DNA from: Candidatus Dadabacteria bacterium
GTDB taxonomy: Bacteria; Desulfobacterota_D; UBA1144; Nemesobacterales; Nemesobacteraceae
Assembly: GCA_951812945.1 (NCBI GenBank)
Contig: CATOTB010000001.1
Span: 862,198-926,197 of the forward strand
Direction of reading: 5' to 3'
Length of the DNA: 64,000 bases
A program made the position numbers and the translations under genes. Below, in pieces: positions 8,525 to 17,259 of this stretch. Position 1 is the stretch's first letter; each line of letters opens with the position of its first letter. The notes under the pieces were generated by a model. The model saw nothing but the letters and a program-made list of their open reading frames with translations, made no database searches and was not told where the DNA came from.

Positions 8525-9127
8525 ATGAAGAGAGAGAGACAGAGATTCCTGCGTATTGCTATAACCGTTTTGCTTGTCGCAGCAGGTTCTTATCTGTATG
8601 CGGAAAACGCCGAGAGCAGAGACAAAGGCCCCGCGCAGCCCGTTCTCTTCAGCCACAAGATACACGCGGGTGACAACCAGATACAGTGTCAGACCTGCCA
8701 CAGCTACACGGAAGTTTCCCCCCACCCCGGTATTCCCTCGATGCAGAAGTGCATGGGATGTCATGCATACGTAGCCGGAAGGGACGTTGAATACACCACT
8801 CAGGGAGGCCAGACGATCAACATAAGAGAAGAGATAAACAAGGTTAAAGGTTACTGGCGCAGGCAGGAACCGATACCTTGGGTAAAGGTTACCGGAATGT
8901 ACGGTACGACCTCCGCGGGAATGCCTGAGTTTGTGCGTTTTAATCATAAAAGGCATATAAAGCGTGGATTTGAGTGCAGTACCTGTCACGGGGAAGTTGA
9001 GAAAATGGACGTGGTGCACAAAGCGGAAGACCTGACCATGGGATTCTGTATATCATGCCACGAAGAAAACGCTGATAACGAGGAGCATAAAACTGAACTT
9101 AAGGATTGTCTGACCTGCCACAACTAG
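8525..9127 (+). CDS. actA: Alternative complex III subunit ActA, pentaheme cytochrome c
   Basis: Periplasmic electron-transfer subunit of alternative complex III, the quinol:cytochrome c oxidoreductase unrelated to bc1. It is 200 residues: an N-terminal hydrophobic signal/anchor (about 9-25), then exactly five CxxCH heme sites at 55, 76, 151, 175 and 195. The first of the operon, with actB 14 bp downstream. Five hemes and this position match ActA in characterised complexes. Confidence 0.92.
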   Translation: MKRERQRFLRIAITVLLVAAGSYLYAENAESRDKGPAQPVLFSHKIHAGDNQIQCQTCHSYTEVSPHPGIPSMQKCMGCHAYVAGRDVEYTTQGGQTINIREEINKVKGYWRRQEPIPWVKVTGMYGTTSAGMPEFVRFNHKRHIKRGFECSTCHGEVEKMDVVHKAEDLTMGFCISCHEENADNEEHKTELKDCLTCHN

Positions 9128-9141
9128 GCCGGAGGGGATAT

Positions 9142-12081
9142 ATGTCTCGGAAAGAAAAGAAAGGAAAAGAGGGGATGAAAAGAAGGGATTTTCTGAAGGT
9201 GCTCGGTGTGGTGGGCGGTACGGCCGCAGTTGCCGGAAGCTGTTCAGAGCCCGTCGAGCAGATAATCCCTTATGTTATTCCTCCCGAAAATGTCATTCCC
9301 GGAGTGCCGAAGTTCTATGCGACGACCTGCAGGGAGTGTTCTTCCGGCTGTGGTCTAGTGGTTAAAACCCGCGAAGGCCGTGCCATAAAGGTTGAAGGTA
9401 ACCCCAAGAATCCGATAAACATGGGCAAGACGTGCGCCGTCGGCCAGGCATCTCTTCAGGGTCTTTACAATCCCGACAGAGTCCGCTCCCCGCTTGTATA
9501 CAACCCTGAAAACCAGAGATTTGAAGCCATAGGCTGGCAGCGGGGCGAAGAAATACTCACGGAGAAATTAAACTCTCTCGGCTCGGGCAAGATCGTTTAT
9601 CTGAGCAACGACGTCTCGGGAACTTACTCGAAGTTCGTGGCAGAGTTTCTAAAACCCCTCAGAGGAAAGCATTACGTCTACGAGACTTTCTCCCATGAAC
9701 CCATAAGAAAAGCGAACTCAATAGTTTTCGGAAGAGATGAAATTCCTTCCTACAGGATAGACAAAGCGGACTATCTTCTTTCCTTCGGGGCGGACTATCT
9801 TGAGACGTGGCTTTCCACGGTCTCAAACTCCATAGGATATTCAAAACTAAGAGACATAGACCACGGAAAAACCGGTCAGATAGTGCATATAGAACCGCGT
9901 TCCGGAATGACCGCTTCAAACGCCGATACGTGGATTGCGGCGAAACCGGGCACCGAGCAGTATCTCGCTCTTGGGATCGCCAACGTGATGATCTCAAAGG
10001 GGCTTAACAAGGTTGCCCCGGGGCCGATAGCGAAAATGGTTTCAGGCTACGCGCCCGAAAAAGTCGCGGCGCTTACAGACGTATCCGCGGACACGATAGA
10101 GAAAATCGCCCGCGACTTCACTGCTTCGAAAAGCCTGGCGATAGGTGGCGGGACCGCCAACACGGGATCAAACGCTACCGAGACCATGGTTGCCGTGAAC
10201 ATACTTAACTACCTTGCCGGAAATATCGGCAAGACGGTTGATTTCTCAGACCCTCTGTCAATTTCGGATGCGAACACCTTCGGCGACATAAAGGGGCTTG
10301 TGGAAGAGATTAGGTCGGGCAAGGTGGAAATCCTCATTGTCCATAACGTAAACCCGGTTTTCACGCTTCCCGGGGAACTGAAGGTCGCCGAGGCACTTGA
10401 GAAAGTTCCGTTCGTCGTGAGCCTCTCCCCGTTTCTTGATGAAACTTCCGAGAAGGCGCATCTCGTACTTCCCGAAAGCACTTCTTTTGAAAGCTGGGGC
10501 GACTACAGCCCGAAAAAAAGCATAACCGGCATCACTCAGCCAGTTATGAGGCCCGTTTTCAATACCAAATCCGCGGGCGATACGCTGATATCGGTTTCAA
10601 AGAATGTCGAAGCCCTTAAAAACACGTTTGCCGGGAAGAAATACTATGACTATCTGAGAAGCGCCTGGAAGAAAAGGGCTGCGGTAATCTCCCCAGGAAT
10701 GGGTTTCGAGAAGTTCTGGGAGAACCTTGTCACAGAAGGCTCTGTAACGACCACCCCCGCGCCGGTTGAAGTTGTTCTTTCATCTGGGATCGGTTCCGTT
10801 TCTTTCAGCGACCCGCAGTTCCGCGGAGAAGGAAGTTTTCACCTGATCGCTTACCCGTCCTACAGGTTTCTGGACGGAAGAGGGGCGAACAAGCCGTGGC
10901 TTCAGGAGCTTCCCGAAGCTCTTACCACTTCGGTTTGGGATTCGTGGCTTGAGATAAATCCCGCAGTTGCGGCGAAAATGGGTCTTGAGGACGGTTCCTA
11001 CGTGAAGGTTGATATTCCCGGGGGAAGTTTCGAGGTGCAGGTTTTCGTCTACGAGGGAATAAGATCCGATACGATTGCTGTTCCACTGGGACAGGGACAT
11101 ACTTCCTACGGAAGGTACGCGAAGGGGAGGGGGGTGAATCCTTTCGCTCTGTTGCCTGCCGCTACCGACGCGCTTTCAGGGGGACTTTCGCTGCTTTCAA
11201 CCAAGGCGAACGTTTCATCCCTTAGGAAAAGAGACCTGCTCGTAAGAACCCAGTATACGAAATCCCAGGGAGACAGGCATGTTGCCAAGACCATCGCTCT
11301 TGCCGAGCTCGGTCATAACGGCGCCCATCATGGGTCGGAGCACTCAAAGCATCCTGATTTCTACCCGGAAAAAGAATACTCGAAATACAGATGGGGAATG
11401 GCAATAGACCTTAACAAGTGCACGGGGTGCGGAGCCTGCGTGGCCGCATGTTCCGCGGAGAACAACATTCCCTTTGTCGGAAAGAAGCAGATCGCGAAAC
11501 GCCGCGAGATGAACTGGATCCGCATAGAGAGATTCTTTGAGAAAAACAGCGACGGAAGTCTTGACGTAAGATTTCTGCCCATGCTCTGCCAGCAGTGCGG
11601 AAACGCTCCTTGTGAGCCTGTGTGTCCGGTTTTTGCGACTTACCACAATCACGAAGGTCTAAACGGCATGATATACAACCGCTGCGTTGGTACCAGGTAC
11701 TGTGCGAACAACTGCACCTATAAGGTAAGAAGATTCAACTGGTATACCTACAAGTTCCCCGAGCCGCTTAACTGGCAGCTTAATCCCGACGTAACAGTGA
11801 GATCCAAGGGGGTCATGGAGAAATGCACCTTCTGCGTTCAGAGGATAAATCACGGGAAGGATCTTGCCAAGGATGAAGGAAGACTTCTTCGCGACAGAGA
11901 GGTTCTGACGGCCTGCGAGCAGGCGTGTCCGAGCGACGCCATAGTGTTCGGCAACCTGATTGACGACAAAACCAGAGCGTCGGTACTGTCCGAGGACGAG
12001 AGGGGCTACAAGGTTTTGGAAGTGGTGAACACCAAACCTGCGATTACCTATCTTAAGAAAGTCAAACAGGAAAGAGTGTAA
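9142..12081 (+). CDS. actB: Alternative complex III subunit ActB, molybdopterin-oxidoreductase-like plus ferredoxin domain
   Basis: 979 residues from ATG 9142, which follows GGAGGGG; an inner ATG at 9175 is possible. A Tat-type signal is visible (KRRDFLKVLGV), so export with folded cofactors is likely. The long N-terminal domain resembles molybdopterin oxidoreductases. It keeps four cysteines (TTCRECSSGCG ... KTCA); whether they bind a cluster is not known. The C-terminal region has four ferredoxin-type cysteine groups (CTGCGACVAAC, CQQCGNAPCEPVCP, CVGTRYCANNC, CTFC...CEQACP), matching the three 4Fe-4S plus one 3Fe-4S wiring known for ActB. The stop overlaps the actC start by one base. Confidence 0.93.
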   Translation: MSRKEKKGKEGMKRRDFLKVLGVVGGTAAVAGSCSEPVEQIIPYVIPPENVIPGVPKFYATTCRECSSGCGLVVKTREGRAIKVEGNPKNPINMGKTCAVGQASLQGLYNPDRVRSPLVYNPENQRFEAIGWQRGEEILTEKLNSLGSGKIVYLSNDVSGTYSKFVAEFLKPLRGKHYVYETFSHEPIRKANSIVFGRDEIPSYRIDKADYLLSFGADYLETWLSTVSNSIGYSKLRDIDHGKTGQIVHIEPRSGMTASNADTWIAAKPGTEQYLALGIANVMISKGLNKVAPGPIAKMVSGYAPEKVAALTDVSADTIEKIARDFTASKSLAIGGGTANTGSNATETMVAVNILNYLAGNIGKTVDFSDPLSISDANTFGDIKGLVEEIRSGKVEILIVHNVNPVFTLPGELKVAEALEKVPFVVSLSPFLDETSEKAHLVLPESTSFESWGDYSPKKSITGITQPVMRPVFNTKSAGDTLISVSKNVEALKNTFAGKKYYDYLRSAWKKRAAVISPGMGFEKFWENLVTEGSVTTTPAPVEVVLSSGIGSVSFSDPQFRGEGSFHLIAYPSYRFLDGRGANKPWLQELPEALTTSVWDSWLEINPAVAAKMGLEDGSYVKVDIPGGSFEVQVFVYEGIRSDTIAVPLGQGHTSYGRYAKGRGVNPFALLPAATDALSGGLSLLSTKANVSSLRKRDLLVRTQYTKSQGDRHVAKTIALAELGHNGAHHGSEHSKHPDFYPEKEYSKYRWGMAIDLNKCTGCGACVAACSAENNIPFVGKKQIAKRREMNWIRIERFFEKNSDGSLDVRFLPMLCQQCGNAPCEPVCPVFATYHNHEGLNGMIYNRCVGTRYCANNCTYKVRRFNWYTYKFPEPLNWQLNPDVTVRSKGVMEKCTFCVQRINHGKDLAKDEGRLLRDREVLTACEQACPSDAIVFGNLIDDKTRASVLSEDERGYKVLEVVNTKPAITYLKKVKQERV

Positions 12082-13412
12082 TGAGCCAGACGCAGCAGAC
12101 GCCTTTAACGTACGCGAGAATAACCGAAGACGTAGTCAGGATGGTCGACAAGCCGTCTAAGAAATGGTGGGCGCTTTTTATTCCCACGGTGATGCTTGTT
12201 GGACTCGGCGTCACATGTTTTTTCTATCAGGTGGCGGAGGGACTTGGAGTTGCCGGCTACCGTCATCCGGTCTTCTGGGGGGTCTACATAACCGATTTCG
12301 TTTTCTGGGTCGGAATAGCGCACTCGGGAACTCTTATCTCTGCCATACTTTATCTGTTCCGCGCCAGGTTCAGGATGTCCATATACAGAATCGCCGAGGC
12401 CATGACGGTTTTCGCGGTTCTAACGGCTGGACTGTTTCCCATAATCCACCTCGGAAGGCCATGGAATTTCCTTTGGCTCATACCCTATCCTAATTCAAGG
12501 GAACTGTGGATAAACTTCAAGTCCCCGCTTGTCTGGGACGTGTTCGCGGTAAGTACATATCTTACTGTAAGTTCGGTGTTTTTCTTGGTCGGAATGATTC
12601 CCGATATTGCGGCGATAAGAGACAAGGTGAAAGAAACTCCGAGAAAGATCATATACTCGATTCTCTCCTTCGGATGGAAAGGGTCAAACAGGGAGTGGCT
12701 TCACTACACGAGGGCGTATCTTTATTTCGCCGCCTTGGCCACGCCGCTTGTTCTTTCGGTTCACAGTGTCGTGTCCTGGGACTTTGCCATGGGTAACGTT
12801 CCCGGATGGCACACCACCATATTCCCCCCGTACTTCGTTGCGGGAGCCATTTTCTCGGGACTCGCGATGGTTATCACGCTTACCATACCGATAAGGAAGA
12901 TTTTCCATCTCGAGGACTACATAACGCTTGATAACTACGATGGCATGGCGAAGCTCATAATCCTGACTTCCTGCATAGTCGGCTATGCCTACGCCGCGGA
13001 ATTCTTCATGGCCTGGTACAGCGGAAGTCCATATGAGTGGGGGCAGTTCGTGTACAGGGCAACCGGAGAGTACGCATTTTTCTACTGGGTTATGGTGATA
13101 TGCAACTGCTTCGTTCCGATAGTGCTTTGGTGGGAGAAGGTTAGAAAGAACATAAAAGCCCTTTTCGTTATTTCCATTCTGATAAACATAGGGATGTGGT
13201 TTGAGCGGTTCAATATCATCGTCATATCGCTTTCCAGGGATTTTGAACCCGGTGCTTGGGGCATATACAAGATATCGTTTGTCGAGGCCGGCATAACGAT
13301 CGGAAGTTTCGCGTGGTTTTTCATGTTCTTCCTGCTGTTCGTAAAAACTCTTCCGGCAGTTTCCATAGCGGAGATGAAGGAAATACTTCCGGTGCCGAAG
13401 AAGGGAGGTTAG
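12081..13412 (+). CDS. actC: Alternative complex III subunit ActC, NrfD-like quinol-binding membrane protein
   Basis: 443-residue polytopic protein with about ten hydrophobic segments and the NrfD/PsrC fold, which oxidises menaquinol or ubiquinol at the periplasmic face in this complex. Typical stretches include WVGIAHSGTLISAIL and HTTIFPPYFVAGAIFSG. Its ATG shares one base with the actB stop, so translation is coupled. actD follows after 6 bp. Confidence 0.93.
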   Translation: MSQTQQTPLTYARITEDVVRMVDKPSKKWWALFIPTVMLVGLGVTCFFYQVAEGLGVAGYRHPVFWGVYITDFVFWVGIAHSGTLISAILYLFRARFRMSIYRIAEAMTVFAVLTAGLFPIIHLGRPWNFLWLIPYPNSRELWINFKSPLVWDVFAVSTYLTVSSVFFLVGMIPDIAAIRDKVKETPRKIIYSILSFGWKGSNREWLHYTRAYLYFAALATPLVLSVHSVVSWDFAMGNVPGWHTTIFPPYFVAGAIFSGLAMVITLTIPIRKIFHLEDYITLDNYDGMAKLIILTSCIVGYAYAAEFFMAWYSGSPYEWGQFVYRATGEYAFFYWVMVICNCFVPIVLWWEKVRKNIKALFVISILINIGMWFERFNIIVISLSRDFEPGAWGIYKISFVEAGITIGSFAWFFMFFLLFVKTLPAVSIAEMKEILPVPKKGG

Positions 13413-13418
13413 AGAGAT

Positions 13419-13925
13419 ATGGATCAGGGCGTAGTCGGAATTTACTCATATCAGGATTCGGTTCTTGAAGCCGTAGGGAAGCTCAAAGAGGCGGGTTACC
13501 GCAACATGAGAGTTTTTTCCCCGTTCCCGAGCCATGAAATCGAGGAGGCCATCGACCTGCCGGAGAGCCCGGTGCGGTTTTTTACCCTCTTCGGAGGACT
13601 GCTGGGGGCGACCTGCGGAATCGGTTTTACGGTTCTCACTTCAAGCTCATGGCCGATAGCTGTGAGCGCCAAGCCCATAGTTTCCATACTTCCCTACATG
13701 GTAATTGTTTTTGAGCTTACGGTGCTTTTCGGAGCGCTTTCAACCTTCTTGGGGCTCATAATAAACTCCCTTATAAGAAAGAGAACCCCGATAAGACTCT
13801 ATGACGAGCGTTTTTCAGACGACAAGTTCGGCATTGCGGTTGTATGCGAGAAGGAAAAAATAGGAGCTGTCGAAGCGATATTAAATTCTACGGGAGCTGA
13901 AGAAATCAAGTTTGATGAAGCATAG
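13419..13925 (+). CDS. actD: Alternative complex III subunit ActD (DUF3341)
   Basis: 168 residues. The N-terminal soluble part starts GVVGIYSYQDSVLEAV and contains the DUF3341 stretch RVFSPFPSHEIEEAI. Two transmembrane segments follow (about 50-67 and 85-105) and a soluble tail. It is a structural membrane subunit of the complex with no cofactor. Its end overlaps actE by 11 bp. Confidence 0.9.
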   Translation: MDQGVVGIYSYQDSVLEAVGKLKEAGYRNMRVFSPFPSHEIEEAIDLPESPVRFFTLFGGLLGATCGIGFTVLTSSSWPIAVSAKPIVSILPYMVIVFELTVLFGALSTFLGLIINSLIRKRTPIRLYDERFSDDKFGIAVVCEKEKIGAVEAILNSTGAEEIKFDEA

Positions 13926-14496
13926 AAAGTTTTTTCGGACAGTTACGGGGAAAGCCCGGGGTTTCAATTTCCTTAGGGGATTGAAAGTGTGTGCGGCGAT
14001 CGCTTTTGCGGTTGCGGTTTCTGTCTCTTCCGCCCACTCGCTTCCCTGGTCGTGGGACATGTGGTCTCAGGAATCGATTCAGCCCTACGAGGAACCCGTT
14101 ATTTTCCCGCGCAACTCAATTTCCACCGACGGGAAGAAAACGAAGCTTGAAGACAGAAACAAGGTCGAACTGATAGAAAAAGGGCCGGTTCCCCGAAGCG
14201 ATGAGTCGGTTGCCAGAGGGAAAAAGGTTTTTAAAGAGCAATGCACCGTGTGTCACGGTCCCGGGGGATTGGGAGACGGAATCATAATAAAGAAAGGCCT
14301 CGGTTTTTACCCTGTTAATCTTACCACGTCGGCCGTAGCGCAGAGAACCGACGGTTACATATATGCTTATATACGGTACGGAGGCAAGGTGATGATGCCT
14401 TCTTACAGCGAGAATATATCTGAGCAGGACGCCTGGCACGTGGTTAATTACGTGAGAAAACTTCAGAACCCGGGTTCTGTCAAGGAGAATCAGTAG
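13915..14496 (+). CDS. actE: Alternative complex III subunit ActE, monoheme cytochrome c
   Basis: 193 residues from ATG 13915; a TTG one codon upstream is the alternative. It has an N-terminal hydrophobic signal (about 24-42), the characteristic LPWSWDMWSQ and RPYE-like QPYEEP stretch, and one heme site CTVCH. A likely axial Met lies in KVMMPSY. It is the terminal c-type electron carrier of the complex, which hands electrons to a soluble cytochrome or directly to an oxidase. It lies between actD (overlapping) and actF (4 bp). Confidence 0.92.
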   Translation: MKHRKFFRTVTGKARGFNFLRGLKVCAAIAFAVAVSVSSAHSLPWSWDMWSQESIQPYEEPVIFPRNSISTDGKKTKLEDRNKVELIEKGPVPRSDESVARGKKVFKEQCTVCHGPGGLGDGIIIKKGLGFYPVNLTTSAVAQRTDGYIYAYIRYGGKVMMPSYSENISEQDAWHVVNYVRKLQNPGSVKENQ

Positions 14497-14500
14497 AACG

Positions 14501-15679
14501 ATGGATCAGTCCGTAAACCAGGAGATACTCGCGAAGAGAAACCAGATACCTAGCTGGGTATTCATGGTTTTTGTCGCCCTTGCGGTTGTAGGTGCTGGGG
14601 CTTTCGTAATTAACGCCAGGGGGGAAAATGCCGAGGAGGTCTGGCAGCTTTTCCTGGTGAATTTTCTTTTCTGGACGGGAGTCGCTCAGGGCGGACTTGT
14701 GTTCTCCTGCATACTGAGGATAACCAACGCCAGGTGGGGTAGGGGACTTCTTCGCATAAGCGAGGGCTTTGCGAGCTTCACGCTGGTTTCCTTCGTGCTT
14801 TTGCTGGTTCTTTTTATCGGAAAGGAGTTTGTCCTTCCTTATGCGGTTCATCACTACCACAGCCCAAAGGACATATGGCTTAACATAAATTTCGTAATGG
14901 CGAGAAACGTCATAGGTTTCGCGATCCTCCTCGTCCTGAATTACTTTTACCTTAGAACATCCATTGAACAGGATCTCAACGGCAAGGAGAGAATTGTCAG
15001 GTTAAAGAAGCTGGCCCCCGCCGTAATTCTGGTCTACGCTCTTGTCTTCTCCCTATTCGCCTGGGATTTCATGATGTCGCTTGATCCTCACTGGTTCAGC
15101 ACGCTTTTCGGGCCCTATTATTTCATAGGAAGCCTAATAGCGGCCATAGGGGCGACGATAATACTTTCGGTCCCCCTCAAGCGTTACCTGGGACTTGACG
15201 ACTACCTCTCCCTTCATCATTACTGGGATATGGGAAAAATACTTCAGGGATTTTCTCTTTTCTGGGTTTATCTCATGTTTTCCCAGCTTCTTACGATCTG
15301 GTACGCGAACATGCCAGAAGAGACCGGGTTTGTGATAAAAAGAGTAGTGGATGAGCCGTTCCGCTCGTTTGCTTGGGCTATCCTCACCTGCTGCTTCATA
15401 TTTCCTTTTGTCTCCCTGCTGCCCCGTTCGCATAAGATAGTTACCCCGATAGCCGTTTTTATCGCTACGGTTTCTTTCTCGGGTCTCTGGATGGATAAGT
15501 TCCTGCTGATTATTCCCTCGCTTACTGACGAGCTGGTCTTCGGTATCAATCACTTCCTTATCACTCTCGGTTTTCTCGCGGGATTCGTGGCGACTTTTCT
15601 TCTGTTTATAAACAGGTTTCCGGTAATACCTTTCGGCGACCCATACTTTGACGGCAAGTCGAAAGGTGGAGGACATTAA
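14501..15679 (+). CDS. actF: Alternative complex III subunit ActF, NrfD-like membrane protein
   Basis: 392-residue polytopic protein, the second NrfD-like subunit of the complex, diverged from ActC. Visible features include LVNFLFWTGVAQGGLVFSC, the MSLDPHWFSTLFGPYYF stretch and DYLSLHHYWDMGK typical of ActF. About ten hydrophobic segments. It starts 4 bp after actE; a very small gene follows with one base between. Confidence 0.93.
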   Translation: MDQSVNQEILAKRNQIPSWVFMVFVALAVVGAGAFVINARGENAEEVWQLFLVNFLFWTGVAQGGLVFSCILRITNARWGRGLLRISEGFASFTLVSFVLLLVLFIGKEFVLPYAVHHYHSPKDIWLNINFVMARNVIGFAILLVLNYFYLRTSIEQDLNGKERIVRLKKLAPAVILVYALVFSLFAWDFMMSLDPHWFSTLFGPYYFIGSLIAAIGATIILSVPLKRYLGLDDYLSLHHYWDMGKILQGFSLFWVYLMFSQLLTIWYANMPEETGFVIKRVVDEPFRSFAWAILTCCFIFPFVSLLPRSHKIVTPIAVFIATVSFSGLWMDKFLLIIPSLTDELVFGINHFLITLGFLAGFVATFLLFINRFPVIPFGDPYFDGKSKGGGH

Positions 15680-15680
15680 G

Positions 15681-15830
15681 ATGAAGCTTACTCCTGAGCA
15701 GCTCGACAAAATAGTTCTTCTTTTCACGGTGAAAGTTGCTATCGGCGTCGCGGCTTTTATAGGCATAGTGGCGACCGTAGCGCTTTTCGGTACTAAGATA
15801 GCCCCTTTGATGGGCAAACTTCCCTGGTAA
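15681..15830 (+). CDS. 49-aa single-span membrane protein at the end of the act operon
   Basis: Starts at ATG 15681, one base after actF, with GGAGG (15668-15672) upstream, so it is translated with the operon. It has one hydrophobic helix (about 15-38) flanked by LTPEQLDKI and KIAPLMGKLPW. It may be a minor subunit like the small ActG/ActH-type subunits of other complexes, but no sequence signature proves that. Confidence 0.6.
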   Translation: MKLTPEQLDKIVLLFTVKVAIGVAAFIGIVATVALFGTKIAPLMGKLPW

Positions 15831-15972
15831 TATCCACCTCTTTTCCGTTGCGCATGAACTGGGAGCTACGGAACATGTCTTGAGACGCCTCAATTCAAAC
15901 CGGATATAATTTCCCCCGCGGGTTTTTCTCTTCCGCTTTTTTCATAAAAACATTCTGTTTAAGGAGATTTCC

Positions 15973-16323
15973 ATGTCCAAAGAAGCTGAAATAAAACTGA
16001 GGGTAATCCTTGGGGACGACAATATTCCCGAAGAAATTCTCTGGGATGCCTCGCAATCCGAGACACCGGGGGAAAAACGCTGTGAAGCGTTTTTTATTTC
16101 CATGTGGGATGCCGAAAAGAAAGAATCTCTGGTAATAGATCTTTGGACCAAGAAAATGGAAGTGGGGGAGATGAACTATCATTTTTACTATACGATGATG
16201 AAGATGGCCGATACTTATGAAAGGGCTACATCACAGGGGCGCATATCCGGCAGGATGAGGGAATTTGCCGGCGAGTTTGCCGAAATGGTTATGGAGTCTT
16301 TTGGGGGAGAGGGAAATTCCTGA
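15973..16323 (+). CDS. gldC: GldC family protein
   Basis: 116 residues resembling GldC of Bacteroidetes along the whole length: SKEAEIKLRVIL at the start, AFFISMWDAEKKESLVIDLWTKKM in the middle and MADTYERAT near the end. GldC was named from gliding-motility genetics, but relatives occur without gliding machinery and its biochemical role is unknown. No other gld gene is in the window. A strong AAGGAG site precedes ATG 15973. It stands alone between the act operon and a terminator. Confidence 0.8.
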   Translation: MSKEAEIKLRVILGDDNIPEEILWDASQSETPGEKRCEAFFISMWDAEKKESLVIDLWTKKMEVGEMNYHFYYTMMKMADTYERATSQGRISGRMREFAGEFAEMVMESFGGEGNS

Positions 16324-16422
16324 CAAAGGCGCCCCTGCTCCAAAGACTTCTGTTTCATGCGTGAGCGACAGTTCTATCGGTCTTGTTGAACTTGGATCAA
16401 GACCTCCATGCTTTGCAGGTCC

Positions 16423-16452
16423 GGGAAACGCCGGATCTCTCCGGCGTTTCCC
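16423..16452. terminator. Perfect 13-bp hairpin between convergent gldC and merT
   Basis: The arm GGGAAACGCCGGA (16423-16435), a TCTC loop and the exact reverse complement at 16440-16452. There is no T-run, but the position between convergent genes and the strength of the stem fit a bidirectional terminator. Confidence 0.75.
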
Positions 16453-16477
16453 TAGCCTGTCGCAAGCCCAAAAAAGA

Positions 16478-16873
16478 TCAGTAAAAAACTCTCACGGCGA
16501 TAAAAGCGAAGAAAAAGCCCACGCACCATAGAAGCACGGACAACAGGTATATCCAGTTGCTTGTCTTTCGTAATCTGGCACACGCCATTGCCTGTGCCGG
16601 GTCAATCGGGCAGGGGGCGTTTCTTGACCGCCAAAGCGCAAATCCGGCGATTAGAAGCATCGCGCCTGAGATTCCAAACGTCCAGATCTTGTATTTTGAC
16701 AACGCAATCAGCCAGGGAGCGGTTCCCACGATTCCCGCGAGAACCGCGCCGGCCCCAAGCGTTACCAATAACGCCGGAAGTGCACAGCACACAAGCGTCC
16801 CAGCGGACGTAAGCAGACTGAGAGAGGGAAGAAGCGTTTGCCTCACTCCATAGCCGGAATTTGTGTTATCCAT
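16478..16873 (-). CDS. MerT-like metal transport membrane protein
   Basis: 131 residues with three hydrophobic segments. The vicinal cysteine pair LVCCALPAL is in the first, as in MerT mercuric transporters, followed by a glycine-rich TLGAGAVLAG. A second pair, in CPIDPAQAMAC, lies in the loop before the third segment. Such proteins move a soft metal ion across the inner membrane after receiving it from a MerP-like carrier. Its ATG overlaps the end of the MerP-like gene by 8 bp. There is no merA nor merR beside it, so mercury detoxification is not shown. Confidence 0.8.
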   Translation of the reverse strand: MDNTNSGYGVRQTLLPSLSLLTSAGTLVCCALPALLVTLGAGAVLAGIVGTAPWLIALSKYKIWTFGISGAMLLIAGFALWRSRNAPCPIDPAQAMACARLRKTSNWIYLLSVLLWCVGFFFAFIAVRVFY

Positions 16874-17249
16874 GTTCGCACCCCCTCTGAATGGCGCTCA
16901 CGTTGTACCCGGAGTCTGTGATAAGCTTCGTAAGCGTCGTATCGTCAATGGTCGACCCGGGTTTTGTAGCGACTATTACCGACCCCTTGCCGAGATCAAC
17001 ACTAATGCCGGCGACATCGCCTCGTTTCAGGAAGATTTTTTCCAGGGAACGGGCGCAGAAATCGCATACAAGCCCGCTGACCTTGATGTTGATAGTGTCA
17101 TCACATGCGATGTTTTCCATGTCGTTTGAAACGGCGGAGGGCTCCACCACCTGACCTTCATGGTTGTGTTCGTGTTCTCCATGTTGCGCATGGCTTGGGA
17201 ACACGAAGAAAAGTGTCATAAACGCAATTGCAATAATTGATGTTTTCAT
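16866..17249 (-). CDS. Exported MerP-like heavy-metal-associated (HMA) protein
   Basis: 127 residues: a signal peptide (about 1-21, ending PSHAQ), a His-rich linker HGEHEHNHEG, then an HMA domain with the metal site in GLVCDFCARS (CxxC). It fits a periplasmic metal carrier handing ions to the overlapping MerT-like permease. The added histidine cluster is not part of classical MerP and could widen specificity towards copper, zinc or nickel (inference). Confidence 0.82.
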   Translation of the reverse strand: MKTSIIAIAFMTLFFVFPSHAQHGEHEHNHEGQVVEPSAVSNDMENIACDDTINIKVSGLVCDFCARSLEKIFLKRGDVAGISVDLGKGSVIVATKPGSTIDDTTLTKLITDSGYNVSAIQRGCEHG

Positions 17250-17259
17250 GATTTTCTCC

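Noticed and set aside
9298-9450. ActB as a molybdenum-cofactor enzyme
   Set aside because: Only the fold resembles molybdopterin oxidoreductases; gene order and ferredoxin part identify ActB, which in known complexes has no molybdenum cofactor.
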